In this document: piece after piece, positions 35,889 through 46,675 of the stretch
Layout: each line of letters begins with the position of its first letter
Position numbering within the stretch: the stretch's first letter is position 1
Assembly (NCBI GenBank): GCA_963556495.2
Contig: OY747716.1
Location: forward strand, 16,318,540-16,382,539
Length of the DNA stretch: 64,000 nt
Reading direction: 5' to 3'
Origin: Valencia hispanica
Lineage: Eukaryota > Chordata > Actinopteri > Cyprinodontiformes > Valenciidae
Program-made: the position numbers and the translations under genes
Notes under the pieces: model-generated
What the model was told of the DNA's origin: nothing
The model's database searches: none
The model's input: only the letters and a program-made list of their open reading frames with translations

Positions 35889-35924
35889 ACCCCCCCCCCC
35901 CCCCCACACACACACACACCCGCA

Positions 35925-35991
<67 letters not shown>
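35889..35991. repeat. Poly-C run followed by CA repeat
   Basis: About 16 C residues are followed by a CA array with one CCCGCAGA interruption. Val-Cys repeat peptides predicted from it are not genes. Confidence 0.97.
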
Positions 35992-35993
<2 letters not shown>

Positions 35994-37849
35994 TATCACT
36001 GACTGTGGAAGCGAGCATCTTGGACTTCTCTGCCCTTCCTCCACATTCTGGGACCTTTATGTTCAAATGAGTGAAAATTTAACTTTCACATTAAGAGATA
36101 ACTTTGGACAACTGCCAGCCATTTATTTTAATACACAAAATGTCCTGGTTTTTTTTTGTTTTGCTCATGCTTCTGCGGTTAGGGTGCATGGTGATGCATG
36201 TTTTTTTTTCTGTAGAGGATCTAAACCTCACTAAGAATGACATAACTGCAGTGATAATGTAGAGTTGAAGGACAGTAATCCAAAGTGATTATTCCCTTAA
36301 TAAAATCAGCTACCCCAGGCTGGCTTCCTTAAAATAAGTTACATAACAATGAGCCATTGCTATGAACGGTTCTTTGAAAGAAACCGATCTTGCCAATGGG
36401 TGTAAATCCCACTTTTAGACATACGTTTGTGTCTGCCAAAGATTTTACATTGTGAACCCTTATAGACCATAAAGTAAAGCAAGGTAAAAATCAAAAAGCC
36501 TCCTTTACTTGAACCAGTACGTTTAATGTAACTCCACTTATGAAAGCAGTAAAATAATTTCCTGCTAAAAGCAACCATAAATAAGAAAATGTATACCCAA
36601 ATCTGTTGCAATTTCTTCTACAAAGTTTAGTGTGGTGATGGACTTGCTCATTACTGTACTTGTAATGCTAAGTGCTTGGAAACAGATCCGTTAAACAGGC
36701 CTGCATAAATAAACCAGGATAAGCTGCTCATACTGGGAAAATGGCTCGCCAGCAGCAAATATTTTTCACACACTTTTCATATTTTTCACTATAGATCATT
36801 AGTTAGGTAGCAAATATTTAGAAACCTAGGGGAAAGCCAACAGTACTTCAAAGCCCTAATGCCACAGAGAGGATGTCGCAGTTCGGTACCTCCAAAAGGT
36901 AAGTTGATCAATTACAAAAGCATTGGGCAACATTTATGTTACAAATACATCCCAACAGGCTTAATTACAACATATTGCTGCAAAGGTAAAGATAGTTCTG
37001 CTCTAATTGAGACCCTGTAGATTTGTTCAACTTACCAATTATACAGCATTCTGGACGGCAGTATGAATAGTTGCTCCATATTAACTCCTCATGAAATATA
37101 CAAAAATGAGGAAACACCACAGCTTGTAAGCAGAACAGCAAAAGCTGTCTACATCATTTCCAGATGTGTCTTGCACGCAGCAGGAATGCAAAGTATAAGC
37201 GTGGCCTAAACGCTCACACTTTGTAAGCAGATATTTCATGATCATAGCATCTGCTGCTTGGAAGACAAGCCGGTCCCCTAACAGAATGAGGAACCGGTCT
37301 CCGCTCATCAATAGTAGGGGTCAAACCGCAGCTCGGCTGGAGATTGCAGAGGGGGGAGATTTGCAATGGGGAAATATCACTGTGGCATTTACTGTTAAGG
37401 TTTGTCTCCAGGGTGAAGGAAGGTGTAGTTAACGGAGTCATTGTGGAATCAGTCGGGCAGACAGGCTGCTGGGTTTCCTTAGGAGAATTTCTTTAAAGCG
37501 CCATCGGCTTCCTCAGACATTAGAGAGACTTTTCTTGTAAAATCTTCCCCACGTTTCCCGTTTGCTTCTTTTTTATTAAGAAGGCCATAATGCTGAGGGA
37601 ATGCCTGGGTAGAAACTTGTCATTTTCAACAAGAATTGCTCTTTACAAGAAAAAAGCTTTGCTTTTAAGAAAATTGGGAGCATGTGTGTGGTTCTCAGCA
37701 GTGTTTGGCCATGACCAGATCATTAGTGGAGATTGGTTTGACTTTCTGCTGAACTCCAGTTAATTGAACAAACATTTTACTTAGAAAATAACATCTAGGA
37801 CAGAGGCAATAAATTTGTTTCAGTACCATGGAAGAACTGATTTAACAAG
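35992..37849. other. Unique sequence
   Basis: No gene or repeat recognised. Confidence 0.45.
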
Positions 37850-38130
37850 GCCTTGCACAAGTATTCAAACCCTTTAAACTTTTTTCATACAGTCCCGATC
37901 AAAAGTTTAAGACCACTTGAAAAATGGCAAAACATCATATTTTGCATCGTTAGGAGATTACTATTTCTTCTTGTTGCATGTTGAAGCTCTACTTGGAACC
38001 TTGTTGCATGCTCAAGAAATGGGAAACTCCCAATCAAATACGATTGACAATCTGTGGCTTGAAATGTGATGTTTACTGATGCTTTCCATGCAATCTGACT
38101 AAGCTTTTTAATTTTTTAAAAAGTGTTCAT
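37850..38130. mobile_element. Tc1-like terminal remnants
   Basis: GCCTTGCACAAGTATTCAAACCC is one Tc1-type terminus. ACAGTCCCGATCAAAAGTTTAAGACCACTTG at 37890-37920 is the terminus of another family. AAGCTCTACTTGGAACCTTG follows on the opposite strand relative to its usual arrangement. No coding part survives. Confidence 0.65.
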
Positions 38131-40370
38131 CCACCTGTTAGGAAGAAATACTCCCAACCGTCATGAATCACAAAACATTGCCAAGACACGGCACAAATGA
38201 GTCTTTAAGGTCTGTTTTTCCGTCCTTTTTTTAAATCAATCTCCAGATTGACGCCCAGATCTCACTCTGTTCCTTCCTCCAACACAACAAGTTAAAGATG
38301 CTTATTAGAGTTACTCAGCCATACATAATGCACAAACAAGGACATTGGAGATGTTTGTAATGGGGCTTGAGTACCAGGGTCAGCATCAGCCTCAAATCAA
38401 TCAGAAGAGTCTGAACTACGGAAGGAAATTGGGGGTGTAAACGAATTGGAATGCATTTTGCATTTGTTTGCTTTTCTGGTTGATTCAAAGCACTTGCACA
38501 TTTTGCAATCACTCACATGCAAACGATAATGTTTTATGGCATGACAGAGCCAACCAAACCTCCATTGAATGCTCTCCCTCCCCGCCAGGTCTGATTTTCT
38601 CCTGGTTGTTGCACGGCATGTGTGCGCAAATCAATCAGGCCTCTGGTTCTAATCACTCCCACTTATATCACCCTGCAAATAAATGACACTGATGAGAAAG
38701 GTAGATCAATAGGAGATAAGGTGAAAGTCTCGCCGCTTCCTGCCTGTCTGGCACTGGGCTCAGGTGGAGCCTGGTTAAGGGATGGAGAATCCAGACTGAC
38801 TATAGAAGTCGTATTACTTTTGTCTGTCACTTGAAGTGAATTTACTATGATGTTTCACTAAATAACCCGGTATAAGGGGAGAAATTAGTAAATTGTTTGG
38901 GGTATAATAATAATTGCAAAAATATTTCAAACAATATTGAAGATGTTCCCTTTTTGATTTGACACATAAATGTTAATGTAAAAAATAAAGTATCGTACTT
39001 ATAAAATCATTTTGAAATAGTCCTTAAATTTAAGCGCCGGTAGAGACCTTCAAAGCAGATACTAACTAATTGGTCACTTAATGCATTCTTGGAATGATTC
39101 AATGTTTGTATTTGTTATGTCTTTCTGTCACCATTCGTTTTTTTTTACCAAGAACCAAAAATGTTCCCACACAGAAAGTTTAAAAGTGCTGGAGGCTTAC
39201 TAAGTGCTTTTTTAACCAAATGTTGTCAGATAGCATAAGAAGAAAGGGCTAGCTTTATTAGTCCACTGCCAACACATCAGGGCAACTTAAGAAGTACTTA
39301 TTTTCTTACTTTAACATAAAAGTCTCAAAATCACATACAACATGCCGTCAAGCTTTATGAGATTGTTCAGAACTTTCAGCGGTTGTATTTTAGTATAATC
39401 TGGATTGGATTAGACTGAAACTGACGGCTATCCTAGTTAAAGTGATGTGAAAAAAACAATAACTTTATAGCAGTTTATGTGAGTGTTATTGTCTTGATTT
39501 TGACACTACCTTACTTTAATCTCAGGCAGGTACTGTGACCAGAACACATGTTCCATTCTCAGTACGTGTTTCACACAGGGAGATCATCGGTGACACTACC
39601 TCCTATGTAAATAATTTCAAACCATAAAATAGGAATAGCATGAACAATTATGATGCTTTTACCAAAATACTAATCTACTGCCAGTAACTTGCTCATAACC
39701 ATTAACCTAACCTTACTTCAAAAGTCTCAAACCTTCCTTTTAAAGTGTACACCTTCATAACCAGGGTCCATAATAGCAGCTTATGACTATTTCACCAAAG
39801 TCACATGTTCAAACCATCTGCAGTTCTTCAGACAGACTTCACTTTGATGAGAAATGTGTTGGCACTTTATTATCACAAGATCTCAAACCATGGGATCATG
39901 TTACATCCCTACTCTGCGCAAAAAACCCATACTGGATTTTCTTTTCATCCTTCTGCAAAACTGCTGCAAAAGTGCATTGTTTTCTTACTTTCGTCACTGC
40001 TCAGCTTGTTAGCCAGAAGATGCCAAAGTGTAGAATGGTGACACAAACTAGAAGCTCAATTCCTCCAATGCTATCAACAAATATATTACTTCCTAGGACA
40101 ATTGAATGTGCAGTCTACAATAAATATCAATTGAAATTTGTCAGTCTAATTTTCTTTGTATTTAAGTCACAAATAAATGTACGTATGTGGCGTTAAAAAG
40201 TTAATACATGTATTAAGATGTTCTGTTTGCATTTGAGTCTGAATATAAATGGGCTTTATTCAGTGTATATGGAATATCTAGTCTTACTGACTACTTAAAG
40301 TGTTTGTGTGCTACCAGCCACATTCACACACACGCATATGTGCTAGCACACACACACCAATATTTTTATA
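38131..40370. other. Unique sequence
   Basis: No gene or repeat recognised; AT-rich after 38850. The longest frame (137 codons, 39783-40196) has no domain I know. Confidence 0.45.
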
Positions 40371-40680
40371 GCCAGGATGAGTGGGAGGGTTCAGGAACAA
40401 GTAGGCTGGTCAGAACTGAAGATAGAAAAATGAAGCATACTAGAAGGCAATTTAGAAGCTGCACAAAAGTCTAGAGCAGTACTTCATCTTCAGCAGGACA
40501 ACGTACCTAAGCACACAGAGCCAGAGCTTCAATGCAATGGTTTAAATTAAAACATATTTATATGATAGAGTGACCCAGTCAACGACCAGTCTTAGATACA
40601 ATTGAGAATCTGTGGCAAGATAAAAAACTGAGACTAGAGATTAGATTTATAGCTCTATTTGGAGCCAGATCTTAAGGATC
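40371..40680 (+). mobile_element. Tc1 transposase remnant
   Basis: CAGCAGGACAACGTACCTAAGCACACA is the region of the second catalytic Asp (QQDNVPKHT-like). Further on, ATTGAGAATCTGTGGCAAGA encodes the IENLWQ motif with the catalytic Glu. Heavily decayed on the forward strand. Confidence 0.75.
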
Positions 40681-41101
40681 TGGCATTCAAAAGACTGGAT
40701 TATTAGCATTGTGGTAGCATAGATGTCCCATATATGGAGGGTATTAGACCTCAATGTTTCCATCTGGGTTTCAACTCCCGACCTTGAAGCTCTCCCTGAA
40801 TGTCTTTTCCCCCTTCTCCCTTTGTCTTACTACTGTAAATTAAAGTGTCTAGCACCTCAAAATCTTTAAAAAGAGAGATTAAATAATTTTTAAGAAGCAC
40901 ACCTGGGTTAACTCATATTAACTGGAAAACAACTGAAAAGTATCATGTGATAAGATATGGATGAGAGTTGGTCAAACCTAAACATTCCTCCCAATAAGTA
41001 TTTTATTGAAGGAAATTTGGAAAAGAAATGTGTGGATTAGCATTTAATGTCTGATCAGTTATATTCTTTTATTCCTTTTTAAAATGTTTGTTGGCCCAGA
41101 C
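40681..41101. other. Unique sequence
   Basis: Nothing recognised. Confidence 0.4.
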
Positions 41102-41279
41102 TTAAAGGGGCTATATGCAACTTTTTCCCCAAAATAAACGTAACAATACCCTTTTTACTTGACCATTTATGACTCAAACTTCTGACACCTTGTCAGCTCA
41201 CAGTGGGTGCACCTATAAGCCTGTATCCAATTTTTTCTATTTTCTGTCGGGTCGGATTTTCCCGCGCTGTCTGCGGATG

Positions 41280-41287
41280 TGACGTCA
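41280..41287. promoter_or_regulatory. Perfect CRE/ATF palindrome TGACGTCA
   Basis: This CREB/ATF consensus lies 69 bp upstream of the ATG at 41356 inside the TTAA-flanked element, in a locally GC-rich stretch. The position fits a promoter for the small ORF; function is inferred. Confidence 0.45.
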
Positions 41288-41355
41288 AGCGTGTTCATGT
41301 TAAATGTTTCAGATCACTCTGCCACCACCGCTAGTCAGCACTCGCAAGCAGTTCA

Positions 41356-41562
41356 ATGGATTTTGCGAATACACAGAAGAGACCGAGGATAAATTTGACA
41401 CCAACAGTAACTCCACATAAGACTAAAAAAGTTAAACCTCTGACAAGTGCCCAGAAAAGATCAAAGATTGAGAGGGACCGGCGTAGGAGTGCGCGCTGCG
41501 AGAGCAAGCAGAAAGGAAGAGCAGTTCCGTTTTTTGGCCACAGGTGTCCGTTGCGAGTTTAA
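41356..41562 (+). CDS. Small basic ORF inside TTAA-flanked element
   Basis: The frame encodes 68 residues starting MDFANTQKRPRINLTPT. It has Lys/Arg-rich clusters (KTKKVKP, QKRSKIERDRRRSARCE) that look like nuclear localisation or nucleic-acid-binding sequence. It ends PLRV, shortly before the right terminus. I do not recognise a domain. It may be the retained 5' coding part of an autonomous relative, possibly frame-disturbed near its end because the residues after about 50 look less ordered. There are no membrane segments and no zinc-finger pattern. The ATG is chosen as the first in frame after the promoter-like segment. Whether it is translated is unknown. Confidence 0.4.
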   Translation: MDFANTQKRPRINLTPTVTPHKTKKVKPLTSAQKRSKIERDRRRSARCESKQKGRAVPFFGHRCPLRV

Positions 41563-41621
41563 ATTTCAGAAAATTGCATATAGCCCCTTTAAAGATTTAT
41601 TTCTAGCAATCATCTGTCACA

Positions 41622-41842
41622 GGGCTGCACAGTGGTGCAGTTGGTAGCGCTGTTGCTTTGCAGCAATAAGGCCTGGGTTTGAATCCCTGGACAACAAAGT
41701 CTTTCTGGATGGAGTTTGCATGTTCTCCCTGTGCGTGCGTGGGTTCTGTTGCCCTACAATGGACTGGCGACCTGGCCACGGTGTACCCCCCTCCTTGACT
41801 GCTGGAGATAGCCACCAGCCCCCCCGCAATGGATGGATGGAA
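41622..41842 (+). mobile_element. tRNA-derived SINE with ATGG tail
   Basis: The head GGGCTGCACAGTGGTGCAG has an A-box-like AGTTGGTAGCGC, and a B-box-like GGTTTGAATCC lies at 41676-41686. The body has GTTTGCATGTTCTCCCTGTG, GACTGGCGACCTGGCC and CTGCTGGAGATAGCCACC. The 3' end is three ATGG units. The LTR element starts immediately after its tail, with target GTATC. Confidence 0.88.
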
Positions 41843-41847
41843 GTATC

Positions 41848-42157
41848 TGGCACAGTGTGACTTCCTCCCTGTCTGCGTCACTCCCGGTCTCCTAATGCTA
41901 ATTTGTTAATTTTCATCAGCTGTCTCCTGATTACCTTCCCATTGTTGTCCCAGCCCTTTTAAACCCCAGTTCTCCGTCAGTCCTTTGTTGGGTCCTCGTC
42001 TACTCCCTGTCATCGTTGTCATCCCCACGTCTACTCTCTCCACTCTCCAACGTGTTCTACATCCAGTTGTAAGTTGTTTTTGATTATTATTATTAAAATG
42101 TGTCATAAGAATGCCAAATGTCTCTCTGAGCCTGGGTCCTGTTTTCTACCCCTGACA
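41848..42157 (+). repeat. 5' LTR
   Basis: It begins TGGCACAGTG (the third base differs from the 3' LTR's TGTCACAGTG) and ends CCCCTGACA. ATTAAA at 42092-42097 is a likely polyadenylation signal. The primer-binding site should follow at 42158, but GTAGGACCCGACCC does not match a tRNA end I recognise. Confidence 0.93.
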
Positions 42158-42175
42158 GTAGGACCCGACCCACAA

Positions 42176-42520
42176 ATGGACCCAGCAGAGAAACAATGGA
42201 CTGAGGAGGAATGGCTCGCTCTATGGGAGTGGAGCGGAAGCCAGGTCGCGGTCGATTCACCTTTTGCGGGGACCAGCTTTGTGATCTGTCCTCCTGGAGT
42301 TGGCCCTAGGCTGATCCGCGCCCCAGCTCGAGGTCCTCCCATTGCCGCCATCGCCATCGGGCCGCTCCTACACCGCTCCAGGAGGAGATCGATCTCCTCC
42401 CTCTTCCCCAAGAGGCCGTCTGCCCAGTGGCCTCCAGAGATCTGGCTCTGCTCCAGCCCCCTGGGTTGCAGGTCCGGCGTCCTTCCTTGTGCCCTGGACG
42501 CCGAGCCTGAGGAAGACTGA
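42176..42520 (+). pseudogene. Gag-like reading frame of the LTR element, degenerate
   Basis: The ATG 19 bp after the 5' LTR opens MDPAEKQWTEEEWLALWEW, in the place and with the MDPAE-type start of Gag in fish gypsy elements. The frame closes at 42520. A second frame (42342-42887) carries what looks like further coding sequence: FTLLLCQFIDDPSMAEAIF, then VQRDTPLVPVSAGG-type repeats. The original reading was therefore probably frameshifted. No Cys-His zinc knuckle is visible. It would have formed particles for reverse transcription in the autonomous ancestor. It is broken here and has no pol partner. Confidence 0.6.
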
Positions 42521-42770
42521 GGCGACAAACCCCAGGCTGCCAGCGTTTCCTAGCAGTTCCAGGGTCTGCTCCCTGAAATTTTCGGTCACGGCTCCCAGCC
42601 AGCCTCTAGCCCCGCCTCCACTCCTCCTTGGGACTTTTTGGAGTTTGGTTACTGAGGAGGAGTTTACCCTGCTCCTCTGTCAGTTCATTGATGACCCCAG
42701 CATGGCGGAGGCCATTTTTGAACTTTATTATGAGATCTGCTGGAGGAGATCCCACAAAGACCCCACAAAT

Positions 42771-42854
42771 GGTGTCCAGAGGGACACGCCTCTGGTTCCT
42801 GTCTCCGCAGGGGGTGTGCAGGAGGACACGCCTCTGACTCCTGTCTCCGCAGGG
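42771..42854 (+). repeat. Two 42-bp tandem units inside the LTR element
   Basis: The units share GACACGCCTCTG and CCTGTCTCCGCAGGGGGTGT and keep the frame (DTPLxPVSAGG). Confidence 0.85.
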
Positions 42855-42900
42855 GGTGTCATGATGACTATCAAGCCACAAGATTAAGGCCTGCCAGCCA

Positions 42901-43080
42901 TCAAGCCACAAGGCTCAGCTTCGCCGACTATCAAGCCACAAGGCTCAGCTTCACCGGCCATCAAGCCACAAGGTTCAGCTTCGCCGGCCATCAAACCACA
43001 AGGTTCAGCTTCGCCGGCCATCAAATCACAAGGTTCAGCTTCGCCGACCTCCAAGCCAGAAGGTTCAGCTTCACCGGCCT
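42901..43080 (+). repeat. 30-bp minisatellite inside the LTR element, six units
   Basis: Each unit is exactly 30 bp around AAGCCACAAGGTTCAGCTTC. In the forward frame it encodes a 10-residue repeat IKPQGSASPA that stays open for all six units after a TAA at 42885-42887. Partial units lie on both sides. The reverse strand also stays open because the unit has no stop there. Confidence 0.93.
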
Positions 43081-43290
43081 CTAAGCCACCTGCTCCTCTG
43101 TCGCAAGGTTCAGGACTGTCATTGTTTTGTTTTGGACTCCCATTTTTTGGGGGGTTTTTGGACTCTGCGAGTTTTTGTTTTTTTTGGACTTGATCTTTGT
43201 TTTTGTTTAGTTCTCCCCACCATCCTGGATCCCGCCCCAGTTGGCAACCTCCGGTTTGTGCACCGGGTGGCAACCCTCGAGGGGGGTTAG

Positions 43291-43602
43291 TGTCACAGTG
43301 TGACTTCCTCCCTGTCTGCGTCACTCCCTGTCTCCTTATGTTTGTCTGTCAATTTTCATCAGCTGTCTCCTGTTTCCCCTGATTACCTTCCCATTGTTGT
43401 CCCAGCCCTTTTAATCCCCAGTTCTTCCTTAGTCCCTTGTCGGGTTCTCGTCCACTCACCTCCCTGTCATCATTGTAATCCCCACGTCTACTCTCCACCC
43501 TCCACCGTGTTCTTTGTCCAGTTGTAAGTTTTTGATTATTATTATTAAAATGCATCATAAGAACGCCTCTCTGCACATGGGTCCTGTTTTCAACCCCTGA
43601 CA
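43291..43602 (+). repeat. 3' LTR
   Basis: It begins TGTCACAGTG, ends CCCCTGACA, has ATTAAA at 43544-43549, and is followed by the GTATC duplication. Confidence 0.94.
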
Positions 43603-43607
43603 GTATC

Positions 43608-45793
43608 ATTGTTTGCCAAATCATTTTATTACCAGAAAGGTCCATCCAGATGTTGCTATGTTTTCTTTGGGTCAGAATTGCTATTTTGTCTTTTTAAGTT
43701 GTCCCCAATCCCCTTCACATAAAGCATGTTCCACCATCTCACTTAGATCACTGCAGTGGGCACAATTTATGACATTAGGCGTTGTATGCCTATCAAATAA
43801 GCATCAAACATTTCCTCCTTTTTTGCCCGTTCTCCAACTTTGAACGGTGACTTGGTTCAGTTTGTGAGTAAGTCAGTTTTTTATCTTCCTGAATGTCCCC
43901 AGTCTAAAAAGGGATGCTTTTATTTGCAAAAACTAAACAAAAAGGAATTGGATCTCTTTCCTCCAGTTATGTACTACTTTGTTGTTCTATCATTTAAAAT
44001 CCATGTAAATTTTAGGGTGTTAATGTGGCAAAGCATAAAACAAAGTTCCACTTTTGTGAATACTTCTATAAAGCACTGCAGTTTAAAGCTGAAATTGTTC
44101 CCATGGAACAAAAAAATTACCTGCCTGTTGCATGGACATTGAGTATTTTCTTTATTGTTTGTGAATTATAATGCATCTGGTTCTTTCTGTTAAGTGCACC
44201 TGGCAAAACCCAACTGATAATACCACTTGTGCAGAGTCTTATGATTTCCACCTGATTCCTCATGCTTATTTTATCTTTTTGTACATAATGTTCATAAAGT
44301 CTATCAAATGTATGAAGGTGAAAAAGCCAACTGCAAAAGATCATCAATAAATCTTCACATGCTTCATTAAACTTGATTCTGCAACGTAGCACAGAAACAG
44401 TCTCAGTATTAAGTAGAAGTGAAAGCAAGAATGATTCACTGGACACCTTGTGCACAAATCTGAATGCAGTCATCAATCCAAACATTAGTTCTTGAGTTGA
44501 GGCCCAACCACCTGCAGGGTGCAGCCCTAACAAACCAACTCTTCAGCACTCCTCGCTGCACTCTCCCAGCCTCCTGTGAGTAGTGAATAAGTCATGCTGT
44601 GAGTCAGAGTAAGACCAGGCCTATTCCAGGAGCAGGACCTGGGTTTGGTTTAAAGTACTGGTGGTAAGCCATAAAAGGCCAAGGAAAACTGAGAGCAAAG
44701 ACAAACTCTCTCCCCTCCTATTCATGATTCATGAATGACTAATCTTTAATGTAAGCCTCCTCAAACACAATTTATTTTATTATTCACTCACACAGTATGC
44801 AGCCACTGGGCTTTTGCACCACACCCATGATACGGCTCTATAAAGAAAGAAGGGGGCCATTAAGCTCTGCAGCACATTTTTGAAATACACTCCAGCTAAA
44901 GAACTGTCTTCAAATTCTATCTTGGTCTAAAGAGATTATCGAATTAAAGTCATACATTCATCATCATTTCAGTATTATTCAGTGCAGTTCAGTGGGTAAT
45001 CTGCACAATCCAGTGGGACTTACCATATCAATCATGCAGCCACACAGTTCAATGGATGCTAGATCAATGAGATGTTGCAAAGCAGATCCAATCAGGAGCT
45101 AATCACAGTTAGGTCTCAGCTTTTGTGTTTTGGCAACAGACAATCGGCTACAGGGATGCGAGATGGCTTATTCGGTTATTGCAATCTTGCAAGAATTAAG
45201 TTGCTTTGCAAGGTAGTACTATCTTTGCATGATCTGACTTTGTTTCCTGTGATACTTCCTGTTATGTCTTTAAAGTCACTCCTCATGTGCCTCACTGATC
45301 CTTAGTTGGGATGAGGAAATGCTGTGACCCCCAGCCCTCCTTCAATGTCCTCCTCTTTCTTGTGGTCCTTGCAAGGCTTTGTGAGGACTCACCTTCCAGC
45401 TGCTTCCTGATGTTGATTTGCAGCAGGTGTCTGACTCACAAGTAGAAACCCTTTTCCCCGGGGCTTACACATTCCGTCTTCCTCCGTATTTCATGGCGGG
45501 TTTCATATACTGTAGTGTCATTTTCGCTCCTTATATTCTCCATGCCACTGTCTTTCTTCGTTTGATTTAAATTGGAGAGTCACTGGTACAGTACATCCTC
45601 ACCCTTGCCAAACAGTTTGGCAAATCTACTAAAAGGGTTTTAGAAGCACTATTCATCTTCTAATTTCCACTATAAGCAGTCTTCTTGTGACAGGATGTTT
45701 GCAGATTAGATTCTAGCCTTCTTTATTTGTATATCTGTGAAGATGTTTTTCTGTCTCTTAATGATGACTCTTTAAAGTAATATTTTGATTGTA
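43608..45793. other. Unique sequence
   Basis: No gene or repeat recognised. Confidence 0.45.
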
Positions 45794-46345
45794 GGTGGGT
45801 TTCCACTATCTGAGCTTTGTGGTAATTTTACCGGAACTTCACGGTATGCGTGTGTCTCTACTTCACCGAGCCAGGCCGACAGGACCATTTTCAGGGCCAT
45901 TTCAGGAACCAACAGAGTACCAGTCTGGGGGTATGTACAGTATAGGCCAAAAGTTTGGACACACCTTCTCATTCAATTGAATGTGAAGGTGTGTCCAAAC
46001 TTTTGGCCTGTACTGTACTCAGAAATTACCTGGTAGACTCGCTAGACGGGTGATGTGGTTAAGTCATGCTGATTGGATGTAATTCAGAGGGAAATTAGCA
46101 GCTGTCGCCAAACAACCGCCTTTGCAAAAATAAGCAGAGTTGCTGGCGAAGCACCTTTTTGCGCTGATCAGTGATGCTACTCGCTGCTGAAACGGTCGTG
46201 ATATGCGGATATATGTCTTAGCTAATTCCTTACAGGGCAGATTGTGTTTGGAGATACGGCAGCTGAGAGGAAAGGGCCAACAGATTACCCCAACAGAAAA
46301 AGATCTGGTTAAATTACCTTGCAGTTCCAATAGTGGAAATGTGCC
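45794..46345. mobile_element. hAT-like MITE B, with a nested palindromic MITE
   Basis: The ends GGTGGGTTTCCACTATCTGA and, inverted, GGCACATTTCCACTATTGGA are matching termini. The interior aligns with MITE A at 18284-18789 (GGTAATTTTACCGGAACTTC, CGCCAAACAACC, GCGCTGATCAGTGA). It contains an 82-bp Tc1-derived palindrome. No coding sequence and no clear 8-bp duplication. Confidence 0.75.
45936..46017. mobile_element. 82-bp palindromic Tc1-type MITE
   Basis: It begins and ends with TA. The two ~41-bp arms, around GGCCAAAAGTTTGGACACAC, are complementary at all but two positions and meet at an AATT centre. It is two Tc1-type termini back to back. If transcribed it would fold into one long hairpin. 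Confidence 0.95.
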
Positions 46346-46452
46346 TTATGTCACCATTTTTGGTCTTTTTAAAGCCAAATTAAAATAGAAGCTACACACA
46401 TTCCCTGCAAGGGGGGATTTAGGGTGGGTTAGGGGGTCAGGGTAAACACCCA

Positions 46453-46675
46453 GAGAACCATTTGTCTAATCTATGTCTCAAAATAGGAAAGAAGAGAACA
46501 TGTAAGCCGGATGTATGTTTATCTTTATTTTTCCGAAAATGACTACAATAAAATAAAGTGGACCGTTGCCCCTGTATACGCAGATTCACTTAGGGTCACT
46601 TATTTTTCTGTAGAACATATCTAAAATATTTTTTTAAAAAGCAACTTGGGAAGCTGACGTGCTATGCTACCTTCT
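46453..46675 (+). repeat. Inverted duplication, arm 1
   Basis: About 220 bp matches the reverse complement of 49727-49946. The match includes ~100 bp of otherwise unique flank (CCATTTGTCTAATCTATGTC, GTAAGCCGGATGTATGTTTA) plus the first ~120 bp of the Tigger-type MITE starting AGTGGACCGTTG. Confidence 0.88.

Larger units (their letters stand above)
41106..41588 (+). mobile_element. TTAA-flanked non-autonomous DNA transposon (483 bp)
   Basis: Both ends read AGGGGCTATATGCAA inward. TTAA occurs directly outside each end (41102-41105 and 41589-41592), as in piggyBac and Kolobok elements. Inside are a promoter-like segment with a perfect CRE and a 68-codon basic ORF. The termini lack the CCC start of piggyBac, which favours a Kolobok-like origin, but the class is not proven. 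Confidence 0.78.
41848..43602 (+). mobile_element. Non-autonomous gypsy-like LTR retrotransposon (1,755 bp)
   Basis: Two LTRs (310 and 312 bp) enclose 1,133 bp. A perfect 5-bp duplication GTATC flanks the whole (41843-41847 and 43603-43607). A purine tract GAGGGGGGTTAG abuts the 3' LTR at 43279-43290. Reverse transcriptase, protease and integrase are absent, so it would depend on a relative. By eye the LTRs are about 90% identical, which suggests an old insertion. It landed at the tail of a SINE. Confidence 0.93.

Noticed and set aside
35782..36066. Val-Cys repeat protein
   Set aside because: Translation of the CA microsatellite.
42901..43080. CRISPR-like array
   Set aside because: Units are contiguous 30-bp tandem repeats without spacers, inside an LTR element of a vertebrate genome.
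42884..43324. 146-codon reverse-strand frame with GEAEPCGLMA repeats
   Set aside because: Antisense of the 30-bp minisatellite in the LTR element; the sense strand encodes the element.
41848..43602. Endogenous retrovirus with envelope
   Set aside because: There is no pol or env coding sequence; the structure is a small non-autonomous LTR retrotransposon.
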